From NCBI RefSeq assembly GCF_021484805.1, contig NZ_CP090557.1:3732001-3796000 (forward strand): a stretch of DNA of 64,000 nucleotides, in the 5' to 3' direction. A program made the translations under genes and the position numbers. This DNA comes from Tellurirhabdus bombi (GTDB taxonomy: Bacteria > Bacteroidota > Bacteroidia > Cytophagales > Spirosomataceae). Positions 33,024 to 40,989 of this stretch are shown here, in pieces. The notes beneath the pieces are model-generated. The model was given only the letters and a program-made list of their open reading frames with translations. It made no database searches and had not been told where the DNA came from. The first letter of the stretch is position 1. Each line of letters begins with the position of its first letter.

Positions 33024-35594
33024 ATGCCTAAAAACCTGGTAATCGTGGAGTCGCCAGCGAAGGCGAAAACCATAGAAGGCTACCTGGGTAAAGATTTTAC
33101 CGTTAAGTCGAGCTTCGGTCACGTCCGCGATTTGCCCAAGGATGATATGGCCATCGATGTAAAAAATGGCTTTCGTCCTGTGTATGAAATTTCGCCGGAA
33201 AAACGTCAGGTTATTAGCGAATTAAAAAAGATAGCGAAAGAGTCGGAAGAAATTTGGCTCGCCACGGATGACGACCGCGAAGGAGAAGCCATTTCCTGGC
33301 ACTTGAAAGAAGCACTAGGCTTACGGGACGATACCAAACGGATTGTTTTTCGGGAAATTACAAAAACCGCCATCCAGAACGCTATCCAATCGCCCCGGAA
33401 AATTGATATTGATCTGGTGAATGCCCAACAGGCCCGCCGCATCCTAGACCGGCTCGTTGGTTTTGAGCTTTCTCCCGTTTTATGGCGTAAAATCAAAGCC
33501 GGAAGCCACGCCCTGTCAGCGGGACGCGTGCAATCGGTGGCGGTACGGCTAATTGTGGAGCGCGAGCGGGACGTTGACTCGTTCAAAACCAAATCAAGCT
33601 ATAAAATTGCGGCGCAGTTTATCGTCGACGGTGGTAAGGTCTTGCAGGCTGAATTGCCGAAAAACTTTGCCACCAAAGATGAAGCGCGCGCTTTTCTCGA
33701 AAAGTGTCGCGAAGCCATCTTCACGATCCGCAACCTCGAAACGAAACCGGCTAAGAAGTCACCAGCTCCGCCGTTTACAACCTCTACGCTTCAGCAGGAA
33801 GCGTCGCGGAAACTGTCGTTTTCGGTTTCGCAAACCATGACCCTGGCGCAAAAACTGTACGAAGCCGGTAAGATTTCGTACATGCGTACGGACTCAACGA
33901 GTCTTTCGCAGGAAGCCATCGACAAGGCAAAAGCGGAGATTCAGAGCGAGTTTGGCGAAAAATATATCCATACCCGCCAATACAAAACGAAATCAGACTC
34001 GGCACAGGAAGCCCACGAAGCCATTCGTCCAACCGATTTCTCGACCCGTAAGGCCAGCGGTGATCGGAATGAGCAGCGGCTTTATGAACTGATCTGGAAA
34101 CGGGCCATTGCTTCCCAAATGGCGGATGCGCAACTGGAACGCACTACGGCTACTATCGCGATTTCGACTACCCCTGAAGAACTCATTGCGCAGGGTGAAG
34201 TGATCCGATTCGACGGGTTCCTGAAGGTATACATGGAATCGACCGACGATGAAGACGAAGAAAGCAAGAGCATGTTGCCCCCGCTTAACATCGGCCAGTC
34301 GCTTAATCTGGACAACCTAAAAGCCACCGAGAAGTTTACCCGCCCGGCTCCGCGTTATACTGAAGCCAGTCTGGTGAAGAAACTCGAAGAAATGGGAATT
34401 GGTCGGCCATCTACCTATGCACCGACAATTTCTACCATTATCAAGCGGGAATACGTTGTCAAGCAGGATAAAGCTGGTCAGGAAAGAAGTTATAACGAAC
34501 TCATTCTTAAGGCCAAGCAGATTTCGGAGACCGTTGGCAAAGAAACATTCGGTTCAGAAAAATCCAAGCTCTTCCCTACCAACATGGGAATTGTGGTCAA
34601 CGATTTTCTGGTTGAGTTTTTCACGGACGTAGTGGATTACAAATTCACGGCAACGGTCGAGAAGGATTTTGACGAGATTGCGGGTGGCAAACTGAGCTGG
34701 CAAGACATGATCGGCAATTTTTACGGCGGCTTTCATGCCAAAGTAACGGATGTTGCCGGTACAACTGTCTCTCTGAAACAGGCCGCTGGCGTGCGCGAAT
34801 TGGGCATTGATCCTAAAACAGGCAAACCTGTCTCCGCCCGCATGGGTCGCTACGGCGCTTACGTGCAGATCGGCGATGCCAACGACGAGGAAAAACCCCA
34901 GTTTGCCAACCTGCGGAAAGACCAGCTAATTGAGTCGGTTTCGCTGGAAGATGCGCTGGAATTGTTTGCCTTGCCGCGCGAAGTAGGCTTTTTCGAAGAC
35001 AAACCCATGACCATTGGCATTGGCAAGTTCGGGCCATACGTCAAGCACGATGACAAATATGTTTCCCTGACCAAAGAGGACGATCCATATACCATTTCCG
35101 CTGAGCGGGCCACGGAGCTTATTCAGCAGAAACGCGCTGAGGCATCGAGTGAAGCCTTAGGCGAGTTTGAAGGTAAATTGGTGGCTACGGGCAAGGGACG
35201 TTTCGGGCCATACATTAAGTTTGAGGACAAATACATTTCCTTACCTAAGGGTGAATTTCTAAATAATTTGACCCTGGACAGGGCGATTGAACTGATTCTC
35301 CAGAAACGCGAAACCGAAGCCAATAAATACATCAAGGAGTTCCCGGAAAACCCCAGCGTGAAAGTCATGAAGGGTATGTATGGGCCTTATATTGCCATTG
35401 GTAAACGGAACGTAAAAATTCCGAAAGATACCGATCCGGCTTCCCTGACGCTGGAAGATTGTTTGAAGTTAGGGGGCGATACGGCAACGGCAGACAAAGC
35501 TTCCGGCGAAAAACCGGAAAAAGCCAAGGCCGCGAAAGCTCCCGCCAAACGGGCAAGCAGCGCAGCCAAAAAGGCTCCCGCCAAGAAAAAGTAA
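33024..35594 (+). CDS. topA: DNA topoisomerase I
   Basis: The 856-residue type IA topoisomerase has an N-terminal TOPRIM domain (VIVESPAKAKTIEGYLG; DDDREGEA) and the catalytic Tyr286 in SYMRTDST. After the core it lacks the Cys4 zinc fingers of E. coli TopA. Instead it has tandem C-terminal repeats of the type GPYVKxDDKYVSL / GPYIKFEDKYISL / GPYIAIGKRNVKI (about 670-810), and a Lys/Ala-rich histone-H1-like tail (about 820-856). It relaxes negative supercoils. A terminator follows 18 bp after the stop. Confidence 0.96.
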   Translation: MPKNLVIVESPAKAKTIEGYLGKDFTVKSSFGHVRDLPKDDMAIDVKNGFRPVYEISPEKRQVISELKKIAKESEEIWLATDDDREGEAISWHLKEALGLRDDTKRIVFREITKTAIQNAIQSPRKIDIDLVNAQQARRILDRLVGFELSPVLWRKIKAGSHALSAGRVQSVAVRLIVERERDVDSFKTKSSYKIAAQFIVDGGKVLQAELPKNFATKDEARAFLEKCREAIFTIRNLETKPAKKSPAPPFTTSTLQQEASRKLSFSVSQTMTLAQKLYEAGKISYMRTDSTSLSQEAIDKAKAEIQSEFGEKYIHTRQYKTKSDSAQEAHEAIRPTDFSTRKASGDRNEQRLYELIWKRAIASQMADAQLERTTATIAISTTPEELIAQGEVIRFDGFLKVYMESTDDEDEESKSMLPPLNIGQSLNLDNLKATEKFTRPAPRYTEASLVKKLEEMGIGRPSTYAPTISTIIKREYVVKQDKAGQERSYNELILKAKQISETVGKETFGSEKSKLFPTNMGIVVNDFLVEFFTDVVDYKFTATVEKDFDEIAGGKLSWQDMIGNFYGGFHAKVTDVAGTTVSLKQAAGVRELGIDPKTGKPVSARMGRYGAYVQIGDANDEEKPQFANLRKDQLIESVSLEDALELFALPREVGFFEDKPMTIGIGKFGPYVKHDDKYVSLTKEDDPYTISAERATELIQQKRAEASSEALGEFEGKLVATGKGRFGPYIKFEDKYISLPKGEFLNNLTLDRAIELILQKRETEANKYIKEFPENPSVKVMKGMYGPYIAIGKRNVKIPKDTDPASLTLEDCLKLGGDTATADKASGEKPEKAKAAKAPAKRASSAAKKAPAKKK

Positions 35595-35612
35595 TCGTTC
35601 CGTAAATCAATA

Positions 35613-35646
35613 AAAGCCACGTCAAGTTAACTCGACGTGGCTTTTT
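35613..35646 (+). terminator. Terminator of topA
   Basis: An 11-bp stem (35613-35623 with 35634-35644, AAAGCCACGTC and complement) has a 10-nt loop and is followed by TTTCG. Confidence 0.8.
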
Positions 35647-35683
35647 CGTTTGGTCAATCCTTTATTTTTGTACCTTTTCGGCC

Positions 35684-36367
35684 ATGAAAAAGATTGTTGT
35701 TCTTTCGGGCGCGGGCATTAGCGCAGAAAGTGGAATACGGACCTTTCGGGACTCCAATGGGCTTTGGGAAGAATACCGCATTGAAGATGTGGCCACACCC
35801 GAAGCCTGGCAGCGTAATCCTGATCTGGTGCTGGAATTTTACAACCAGCGGCGGAAGCAGGCGCTCAGCGTCGAACCCAACGCGGGTCACTACGCCTTGG
35901 TCAAGCTGGAAGAAAAATACGACGTAACCATCATTACGCAAAACGTCGATAACCTGCACGAAAAAGCGGGCTCATCCAACGTGCTTCATCTACACGGCGA
36001 ATTGTTCAAATCCCGGAGTACGGTGGATGAAACATTGGTGTACGAGATGGATGGCTGGGAACTCAAGCGCGGCGATCTGTGCGAAAAAGGCTCTCAGCTC
36101 CGCCCCCACATTGTTTGGTTTGGCGAAATGGTGCCCATGATCGAACCCGCGATGGAGATTTCTGAAGAGGCGGATATTTTCATTGTCGTTGGCACCTCCC
36201 TGGCCGTTTATCCCGCCGCTGGCCTGATTCATTATGTACCCACCAGTGTTCCCATTTATCTGGTAGATCCAAATATACCTGAGGGAATAAGCCGGAAAAA
36301 TATTACTTTCATTCCCGAACCCGCCACGACAGGGCTCACGCGATTAGTGGAGCAACTGATTTCCTGA
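35684..36367 (+). CDS. cobB: NAD-dependent protein deacylase, sirtuin family
   Basis: The 227-residue Sir2 protein has the NAD-binding GAGISAESGIRTFR, QNVDNLH, the catalytic His104 in HLHGEL, and GTSLAVYPAAG. Tyr53 and Arg56 (FYNQRR) form the YxxR pair that marks the desuccinylase/demalonylase type (CobB, SIRT5). The four zinc Cys of CobB are missing: the segment after HGEL reads FKSRST and only one Cys is left, in GDLCEKGSQ. A similar loss may be common in Bacteroidota, and the fold must be held without zinc. A TATTTTTG -7-like box lies at 35663-35670. Confidence 0.92.
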   Translation: MKKIVVLSGAGISAESGIRTFRDSNGLWEEYRIEDVATPEAWQRNPDLVLEFYNQRRKQALSVEPNAGHYALVKLEEKYDVTIITQNVDNLHEKAGSSNVLHLHGELFKSRSTVDETLVYEMDGWELKRGDLCEKGSQLRPHIVWFGEMVPMIEPAMEISEEADIFIVVGTSLAVYPAAGLIHYVPTSVPIYLVDPNIPEGISRKNITFIPEPATTGLTRLVEQLIS

Positions 36368-36510
36368 GTTGGTTAAATGCAAGGAAAAGCTACCTACCAA
36401 CAGATAAAAAAGGACTCCTTCGACAGAGCCACACCGTTAACTCCAGAGCACGTTGAGTAGATGCCGTAGTCAGTGCTTTTGTGTACTGTAACTCCGATAA
36501 AAAACGCTAA

Positions 36511-36551
36511 AATCCCCCTAGTTAGGAATGCTCTTTCTAACTAGGGGGATT
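36511..36551. terminator. Bidirectional terminator between the sirtuin and nitroreductase genes
   Basis: A 15-bp perfect stem (36511-36525 with 36537-36551) with an 11-nt loop is flanked by A-rich and T-rich ends. It separates two convergent genes. Confidence 0.88.
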
Positions 36552-36566
36552 TTTGTATTGATTAAC

Positions 36567-37199
36567 TTAAAATTCCAGAACAAATTCTTCTTTGGGAATC
36601 CGTACTTTTTTCATGGGAGCCACCCAATCTTTTTCTGGATTGGCATACCCAACGTAGATCAGCGAAACGCTTTTCAAGTTGTGTTTACGCAGTTCCAGCA
36701 CCTCGTCTACCAAGGCGTTATCGAACCCTTCTACGGGAGTCGTATCCACGCGCAGTTCCGCGGCCTGAGCCAAAGCCAAACCTAAAGCAATATAGGTCTG
36801 TCTGGCAGTATGGGCGAAATTCTCTTCGGCAGCCTGATTCATGTAGATGGATTTCAGCTGGCTGGTGTATGAGTTGAACCGGCCTTTCGGCAAACCCCTT
36901 TCTTCCGTTGTATAATCGTACACCTCATCGATGCGCTCCTCCGTATAGCGGTCCCAAGCCGCAAAAATGAGAACATGCGAGCAGTCACGCATGCAATCGG
37001 GATTCAAAGCTCCGGCAGCCAATTTTTCTTTAATTGCCTGGTCTTCCACCACAATAAGCCGGAACGGCTGAAGTCCTGAAGAAGTCGGGGCCAGTCTCGC
37101 TGATTCGATAACTTTATCGATGTTTTCCTGACTTACTTTTTTAGTGGAGTCATACGCTTTTACGGCATGCCTCCAGTTTAAATCTTTAATTAATGACAT
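36567..37199 (-). CDS. Nitroreductase-family NAD(P)H oxidoreductase
   Basis: The product is about 210 residues and matches the NfsB-like flavin nitroreductase family: the FMN-contact start WRHAVKAYD, the SARLAPTSSGLQPFR segment and the C-terminal VGYANPEKDW. These enzymes reduce nitro compounds or quinones with NAD(P)H as FMN dimers. The start at 37199 gives the usual family N-terminus; an ATG at 37223 adds eight residues. It lies 82 bp behind ohr on the same strand, so it may belong to the OhrR-controlled peroxide unit. Confidence 0.9.
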   Translation of the reverse strand: MSLIKDLNWRHAVKAYDSTKKVSQENIDKVIESARLAPTSSGLQPFRLIVVEDQAIKEKLAAGALNPDCMRDCSHVLIFAAWDRYTEERIDEVYDYTTEERGLPKGRFNSYTSQLKSIYMNQAAEENFAHTARQTYIALGLALAQAAELRVDTTPVEGFDNALVDEVLELRKHNLKSVSLIYVGYANPEKDWVAPMKKVRIPKEEFVLEF

Positions 37200-37281
37200 T
37201 TTTTTAATTGGTAATAGAGACAAACAGGACGACTGCCAAGGCGGGAAGCCCAGTGGCTGCCGTCTACGTCATTTGTCTTAG

Positions 37282-37704
37282 TTAATTATTCGATACGGTT
37301 AGCGTAACGTCTATGTTTCCCCGAGTAGCATTGGAATACGGGCATACTTCATGCGCTTTCTCAACCAACGCTTGTGCTTCTTCCAGCGAAACCCCGGGAA
37401 TGTTGGCATGCAGGGCCACTTCCAGACCAAACCCGCCATTATCGAGTTGTCCTATTCCTACTTTTGCCGTTACAGTGGTTTCTCCTGCATTCACCTTTGC
37501 TAGTTTGATCACGCGGCTCAGCGCACTGTCGAAGCAAGCCGAATAACCCGCCGCAAAGAGCATCTCAGGATTTGCGTAATTGTCATTGGCACCACCCAGC
37601 GCTTTAGGGTGTCTTACTTCCAGATCAATAACTCCGTTTTCGCTTTTTACGCGCCCGTTTCTTCCTCCGGTGGCCGTGGCTTCAATGGCATACAATGTTT
37701 TCAT
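37282..37704 (-). CDS. ohr: Organic hydroperoxide resistance protein, OsmC/Ohr family
   Basis: The 140-residue thiol peroxidase has both catalytic Cys in the Ohr pattern: Cys57 in GYSACFDSAL and Cys121 in EVCPYSNATRGN. Ohr reduces organic and lipid hydroperoxides using lipoylated proteins as reductant. Its start is 5 bp after the stop of the MarR/OhrR gene, so both are made from one mRNA. Confidence 0.96.
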   Translation of the reverse strand: MKTLYAIEATATGGRNGRVKSENGVIDLEVRHPKALGGANDNYANPEMLFAAGYSACFDSALSRVIKLAKVNAGETTVTAKVGIGQLDNGGFGLEVALHANIPGVSLEEAQALVEKAHEVCPYSNATRGNIDVTLTVSNN

Positions 37705-37709
37705 GGTCT

Positions 37710-38135
37710 TTATTTGATGTTGGCTAATATCTGGTCTATTAATTTCTTAAGTTGTATCAGCTCCGCAACTGAAGCCTTCATGCTGTTGGCCAATTGTTCG
37801 GGAACTAAAGCTGCTTTTTCCTGCAAAGCTTTTCCCTGTTCCGTTAATTTTATCTGAACAACTCGTTCGTCTTCCGAGCTTCTTACTCTACTTACCAAGC
37901 CTTTCTGTTCCAGACGCTTTAGGAGCGGCGTTAGTGTTCCGCTGTCCAGACTGACTTTTTCGCCTATCTGGGAAACGGTCTGCTCCTGATGTTCCCAGAG
38001 TACTAGCATTACCAGATATTGCGGATAGGTCACATCCATTTCTTCAAGCAAAGGTCGGTAGTGGTTCACGATCTCTTTGGCTAATGAATACACCGGGAAG
38101 CAAACCTGGTTCTCTAGTTTCAGCAGTTCAGACAT
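37710..38135 (-). CDS. ohrR: Peroxide-sensing MarR-family repressor
   Basis: The 141-residue winged-helix protein fits OhrR. The sensing Cys12 lies in LENQVCFPVYSL, and the helix-turn-helix (SQIGEKVSLDSGTLTPLLKRLEQKG, in part) and wing (SSEDERVVQIKLT) follow. In OhrR, oxidation of this Cys by organic peroxides releases DNA. No second Cys is present, so it belongs to the one-Cys type. A palindromic operator lies 23-40 bp upstream, inside its own promoter, so it represses its own operon. Confidence 0.94.
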   Translation of the reverse strand: MSELLKLENQVCFPVYSLAKEIVNHYRPLLEEMDVTYPQYLVMLVLWEHQEQTVSQIGEKVSLDSGTLTPLLKRLEQKGLVSRVRSSEDERVVQIKLTEQGKALQEKAALVPEQLANSMKASVAELIQLKKLIDQILANIK

Positions 38136-38153
38136 CTTCTATTTAATTTTACA

Positions 38154-38184
38154 CAACTATATTGTACACAATATAAATAACAAT
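38154..38184 (-). promoter_or_regulatory. ohrR-ohr promoter with OhrR operator
   Basis: On the minus strand, ATTG (complement of 38181-38184) and TATAGTTG (complement of 38154-38161) are 19 bp apart and resemble -33 and -7 boxes. An inverted repeat with perfect 8-bp arms, TATATTGT and ACAATATA (38158-38175, 2-bp spacer), fills the space between them and overlaps the -7 box. Its TTGTAnACAA-like core resembles known OhrR operators. Confidence 0.7.
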
Positions 38185-38402
38185 AAAGTTCATTGCAGCC
38201 GCTGTTTTTTTAGTTACGTAAAAGGTAGATCAACTATTTCAAGAGATTAGCCGTTCCGTTCACAGAAAACCAGGACCCGACTTCTAGTGCTATTATTCTC
38301 AGGAATGAACTAAGACTCGATTTGTTGGTTAACAACCCTGTAGTTGTCGGGCTTAAGAACGTTTAAACCATTTATCCCGTACAGGAAGCGCATAGGTTAT
38401 AG

Positions 38403-39509
38403 ATGTGGACATTTTCAAAACACAAAGAATGGGAGGCGTTAGCGAATCAGTATCCTGAAATCCGCGACATGCACGGAGTTCCGCAGGACGCCCGTCACCA
38501 CGCTGAAGGCGATGTGGCTACGCATACGCAACTGGTCCTGAAAGAGCTGACAAACGCTCTGGAATATCAGCATCTGGCGGCCGAAGACCAGGAAATTCTC
38601 TGGACAGCTGCTCTGTTGCACGATGTCGAAAAGCGTTCAACGACCCTGATTGAAGCCGATGGCTCGATCACCTCGCGAGGCCATGCGCGACGCGGCGAAA
38701 CAACCGTCCGGCAGCTTCTTTATCGCAATCGCCCTACCCCGTTTGCCATCCGGGAGCAAATTGCCAACCTGGTGCGCTACCACGACGTGCCGTTCTGGAT
38801 TTTTGACAAACAGGACTTCTTGAAAACCTTGTTACAGGTAAGCCTGGAAGTCAATACGGAATGGCTGGCGATGCTGGCCCGTGCCAACGCGCGGGGCCGA
38901 ATTAGTGCCAATCAAACCGAGCTACTGCGCCGAATTGACCTCTTCGAGGCTTGTTGCCGTGAAAATCAATGCTGGGGCGTTCCCCGTACTTTTTCGTCTG
39001 GATTAAGCCGTTTCTGGTTTTTTCACACAGACACCACCGACCCGAATTACGAGCCAGCCGACGATTCCGTTTGCGAAGTGATTTTGATGTCGGGTTTGCC
39101 CGGAGCAGGCAAGGACACATACATTAATCGTCACCTGGCCGATTGGCACATGATTAGTCTGGATGGCTATCGCCGTAAACTTAACATTGACCCAACCGAC
39201 CAGGAAGGCAACAGCTATGTAGTCTATCTTGCCAAAGAAGAGGCAAAATCCCTGCTACGCAAACAAATCTCTTTTGTCTGGAATGCCACCAACCTCACGC
39301 GGCTGACCCGGCAGCAACTCATTGATTTATTTGTCCCTTACGGCGCCCGAATCCGGCTGATTTACCTGGAAGTACCGTATCAACGCTTGCTCCATCAGAA
39401 TCGCAATCGGGAATATGTGGTTCCTCGGGCGGCGCACCAGCGAATGATTTCCCGGCTGGAAGCTCCTGCCATTTGGGAAGCCCATTCTGTTCAGTACGAA
39501 CTCCATTAG
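38403..39509 (+). CDS. HD-Pnk: bifunctional RNA/DNA end-healing enzyme
   Basis: The 368-residue protein joins an N-terminal HD phosphoesterase domain to a C-terminal P-loop kinase. The HD part (about 30-190) has His73-Asp74 in LLHDVEKRST, a second His in RGHARRGE and VRYHDVPFW, as in CCA-adding enzyme HD domains. The kinase part (about 220-368) has the P-loop GLPGAGKDT (231-239, Lys237), the base-like Asp in MISLDGYR, and basic residues in QNRNREY. The same layout is known from Runella slithyformis HD-Pnk, which removes 2',3'-cyclic phosphates and phosphorylates 5'-OH ends. Such genes often sit beside an ATP-dependent ligase; none is seen here. It overlaps the convergent LytTR gene by 4 bp. 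Confidence 0.85.
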   Translation: MWTFSKHKEWEALANQYPEIRDMHGVPQDARHHAEGDVATHTQLVLKELTNALEYQHLAAEDQEILWTAALLHDVEKRSTTLIEADGSITSRGHARRGETTVRQLLYRNRPTPFAIREQIANLVRYHDVPFWIFDKQDFLKTLLQVSLEVNTEWLAMLARANARGRISANQTELLRRIDLFEACCRENQCWGVPRTFSSGLSRFWFFHTDTTDPNYEPADDSVCEVILMSGLPGAGKDTYINRHLADWHMISLDGYRRKLNIDPTDQEGNSYVVYLAKEEAKSLLRKQISFVWNATNLTRLTRQQLIDLFVPYGARIRLIYLEVPYQRLLHQNRNREYVVPRAAHQRMISRLEAPAIWEAHSVQYELH

Positions 39510-39850
39510 ATAACCAACGATGAATCCGCAGAATTAGCCAGGTTTGAAAATTGCTCCGCCAGAACAGCCCAGCGTCGTCTGCTAACCGGTAGTTCGGTCC
39601 CATTTTTCAGAATAATGGAACCGGGTTTTTTACTGCCCCCGGGTGGGCACACCTTGACAATGTAGGCTGGATTTACCAATACCGTTTTATGGGTTCGAAT
39701 GAATAAAGGCAGGCTCTTTTCAAATGCCCCTAGATTCCGGGCCACAATCCGCTTTTCGTTGTTCCAAAAGTAAACCCAGGTGTAATTACTGGCGCCAATT
39801 AAATGTGTAAGGGCTTCTGGAACTAATAAAACTCCTTCAATTCTTCCCAT
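39506..39850 (-). CDS. LytTR DNA-binding domain protein
   Basis: The 114-residue protein consists almost only of a LytTR domain (about 12-105): IGASNYTWVYF, the central FIRTHKTVLVNPAYI (typical FxRxHrsylvN core) and ELPVSRRRW. There is no receiver or membrane segment. It would bind DNA as a stand-alone regulator, perhaps controlled by its level or by a partner. It converges with and overlaps the HD-Pnk gene by 4 bp and is divergent from folD. An 8-bp inverted repeat lies upstream. Confidence 0.85.
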   Translation of the reverse strand: MGRIEGVLLVPEALTHLIGASNYTWVYFWNNEKRIVARNLGAFEKSLPLFIRTHKTVLVNPAYIVKVCPPGGSKKPGSIILKNGTELPVSRRRWAVLAEQFSNLANSADSSLVI

Positions 39851-39892
39851 CGACTTGCTCCACGATTTCCATTATCAGGAGACTTTATTGTT

Positions 39893-39925
39893 TACCTCAA
39901 CATTTACGATGATTGAATTGAGGTA
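39893..39925. promoter_or_regulatory. Inverted repeat between the LytTR gene and folD
   Basis: TACCTCAA (39893-39900) and TTGAGGTA (39918-39925) are perfect inverted arms with a 17-bp spacer, 43 bp upstream of the LytTR start. It may be an autoregulatory operator, though LytTR sites are more often direct repeats. Confidence 0.3.
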
Positions 39926-40056
39926 GATTGCCAAAGCTCGTTAAAATGCGATTAGAATACCTGAATGACCCATTTTTTATCAATATTTGTGCTCGTTTTC
40001 GAAAAACAGGCAACGAGTATTTTTAAATCACTGAAAAACAAGGCATTCAATATATC

Positions 40057-40938
40057 ATGCAGCTTTTAGACGGTAAATTCCTTTCGAAGCAGATCAAGCA
40101 GGAAATTGCCACGGAAGTGGCCCAAATCCGCGAGCGAGGCGGTAAAATACCACACCTTGTCGCTATTCTGGTGGGTAATCTGGGACGTAGCGAAACCTAT
40201 GTTTCCAGCAAAATGAAGAATTGCGAAGAAATTGGCATGAAGTCCACGCTGATTCGTTTCGACGACACAGTGTCCGAGGCTGAGCTGCTGGCCAAAGTAG
40301 AAGAAGTAAACAACAATCCTGACATGGACGGACTTATTGTTCAGCTTCCGCTACCGGCGCATATTTCGGCGGATAAAGTAATGGAAACGATTCATCCGGC
40401 CAAGGACGTGGATGGTTTTCACCCCATTAACATTGGGCGCATGGCGAAAGGGCTGCCCGCCTACGTTTCGGCAACGCCACAGGGTATTCTGGAAATGCTC
40501 AAGCGCTACGAGATTGAAACCGCCGGAAAGCATTGCGTAGTTGTTGGCCGCAGCCAGATCGTGGGTTTACCCATGAGCATTTTGATGCAACGCAATACGT
40601 ATCCCGGCAATTGCACCGTAACCCTGACCCACAGCCGCACCCAAAATCTGGCCGAAATCACACGTACTGCCGACATTCTGGTCGCAGCCTTGGGAAAACC
40701 CGAATTCATCACCGCCGACATGGTTAAAGAAGGGGCCGTTGTGATTGACGTGGGTTTGGAGACGGTTCCCGATCCGACGAAAAAAAGCGGTTTTGCCCTG
40801 AAAGGCGACGTTAAGTTTGACGAGGTGGCTCCCAAAACCAGCTTCATTACCCCCGTTCCGGGTGGTGTTGGCCTGATGACGATCTGTTCGTTGATGCAGA
40901 ATACCATCAAAGCGGCGCAGGGAGAGATCTATAGCTAA
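40057..40938 (+). CDS. folD: Methylenetetrahydrofolate dehydrogenase/cyclohydrolase
   Basis: The 293-residue bifunctional enzyme turns 5,10-methylene-THF into 10-formyl-THF. Signature elements are the catalytic Lys region [14 protein letters not shown] (in part, about 50-62), [10 protein letters not shown], the NADP-site [12 protein letters not shown] and the C-terminal [11 protein letters not shown]. Length and order match FolD fully. A hairpin terminator follows. Confidence 0.97.
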   Translation: MQLLDGKFLSKQIKQEIATEVAQIRERGGKIPHLVAILVGNLGRSETYVSSKMKNCEEIGMKSTLIRFDDTVSEAELLAKVEEVNNNPDMDGLIVQLPLPAHISADKVMETIHPAKDVDGFHPINIGRMAKGLPAYVSATPQGILEMLKRYEIETAGKHCVVVGRSQIVGLPMSILMQRNTYPGNCTVTLTHSRTQNLAEITRTADILVAALGKPEFITADMVKEGAVVIDVGLETVPDPTKKSGFALKGDVKFDEVAPKTSFITPVPGGVGLMTICSLMQNTIKAAQGEIYS

Positions 40939-40942
40939 GTGG

Positions 40943-40989
40943 TTTGAGTGAAGAATGAATCGCTTCAAACCCTTCGTTCTTCACTCAAA
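40943..40989. terminator. Bidirectional terminator after folD
   Basis: A 13-bp perfect stem (40943-40955, TTTGAGTGAAGAA, with 40977-40989) has a 21-nt loop. It ends inside the last codons of the convergent gluzincin-propeller gene. Confidence 0.7.
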
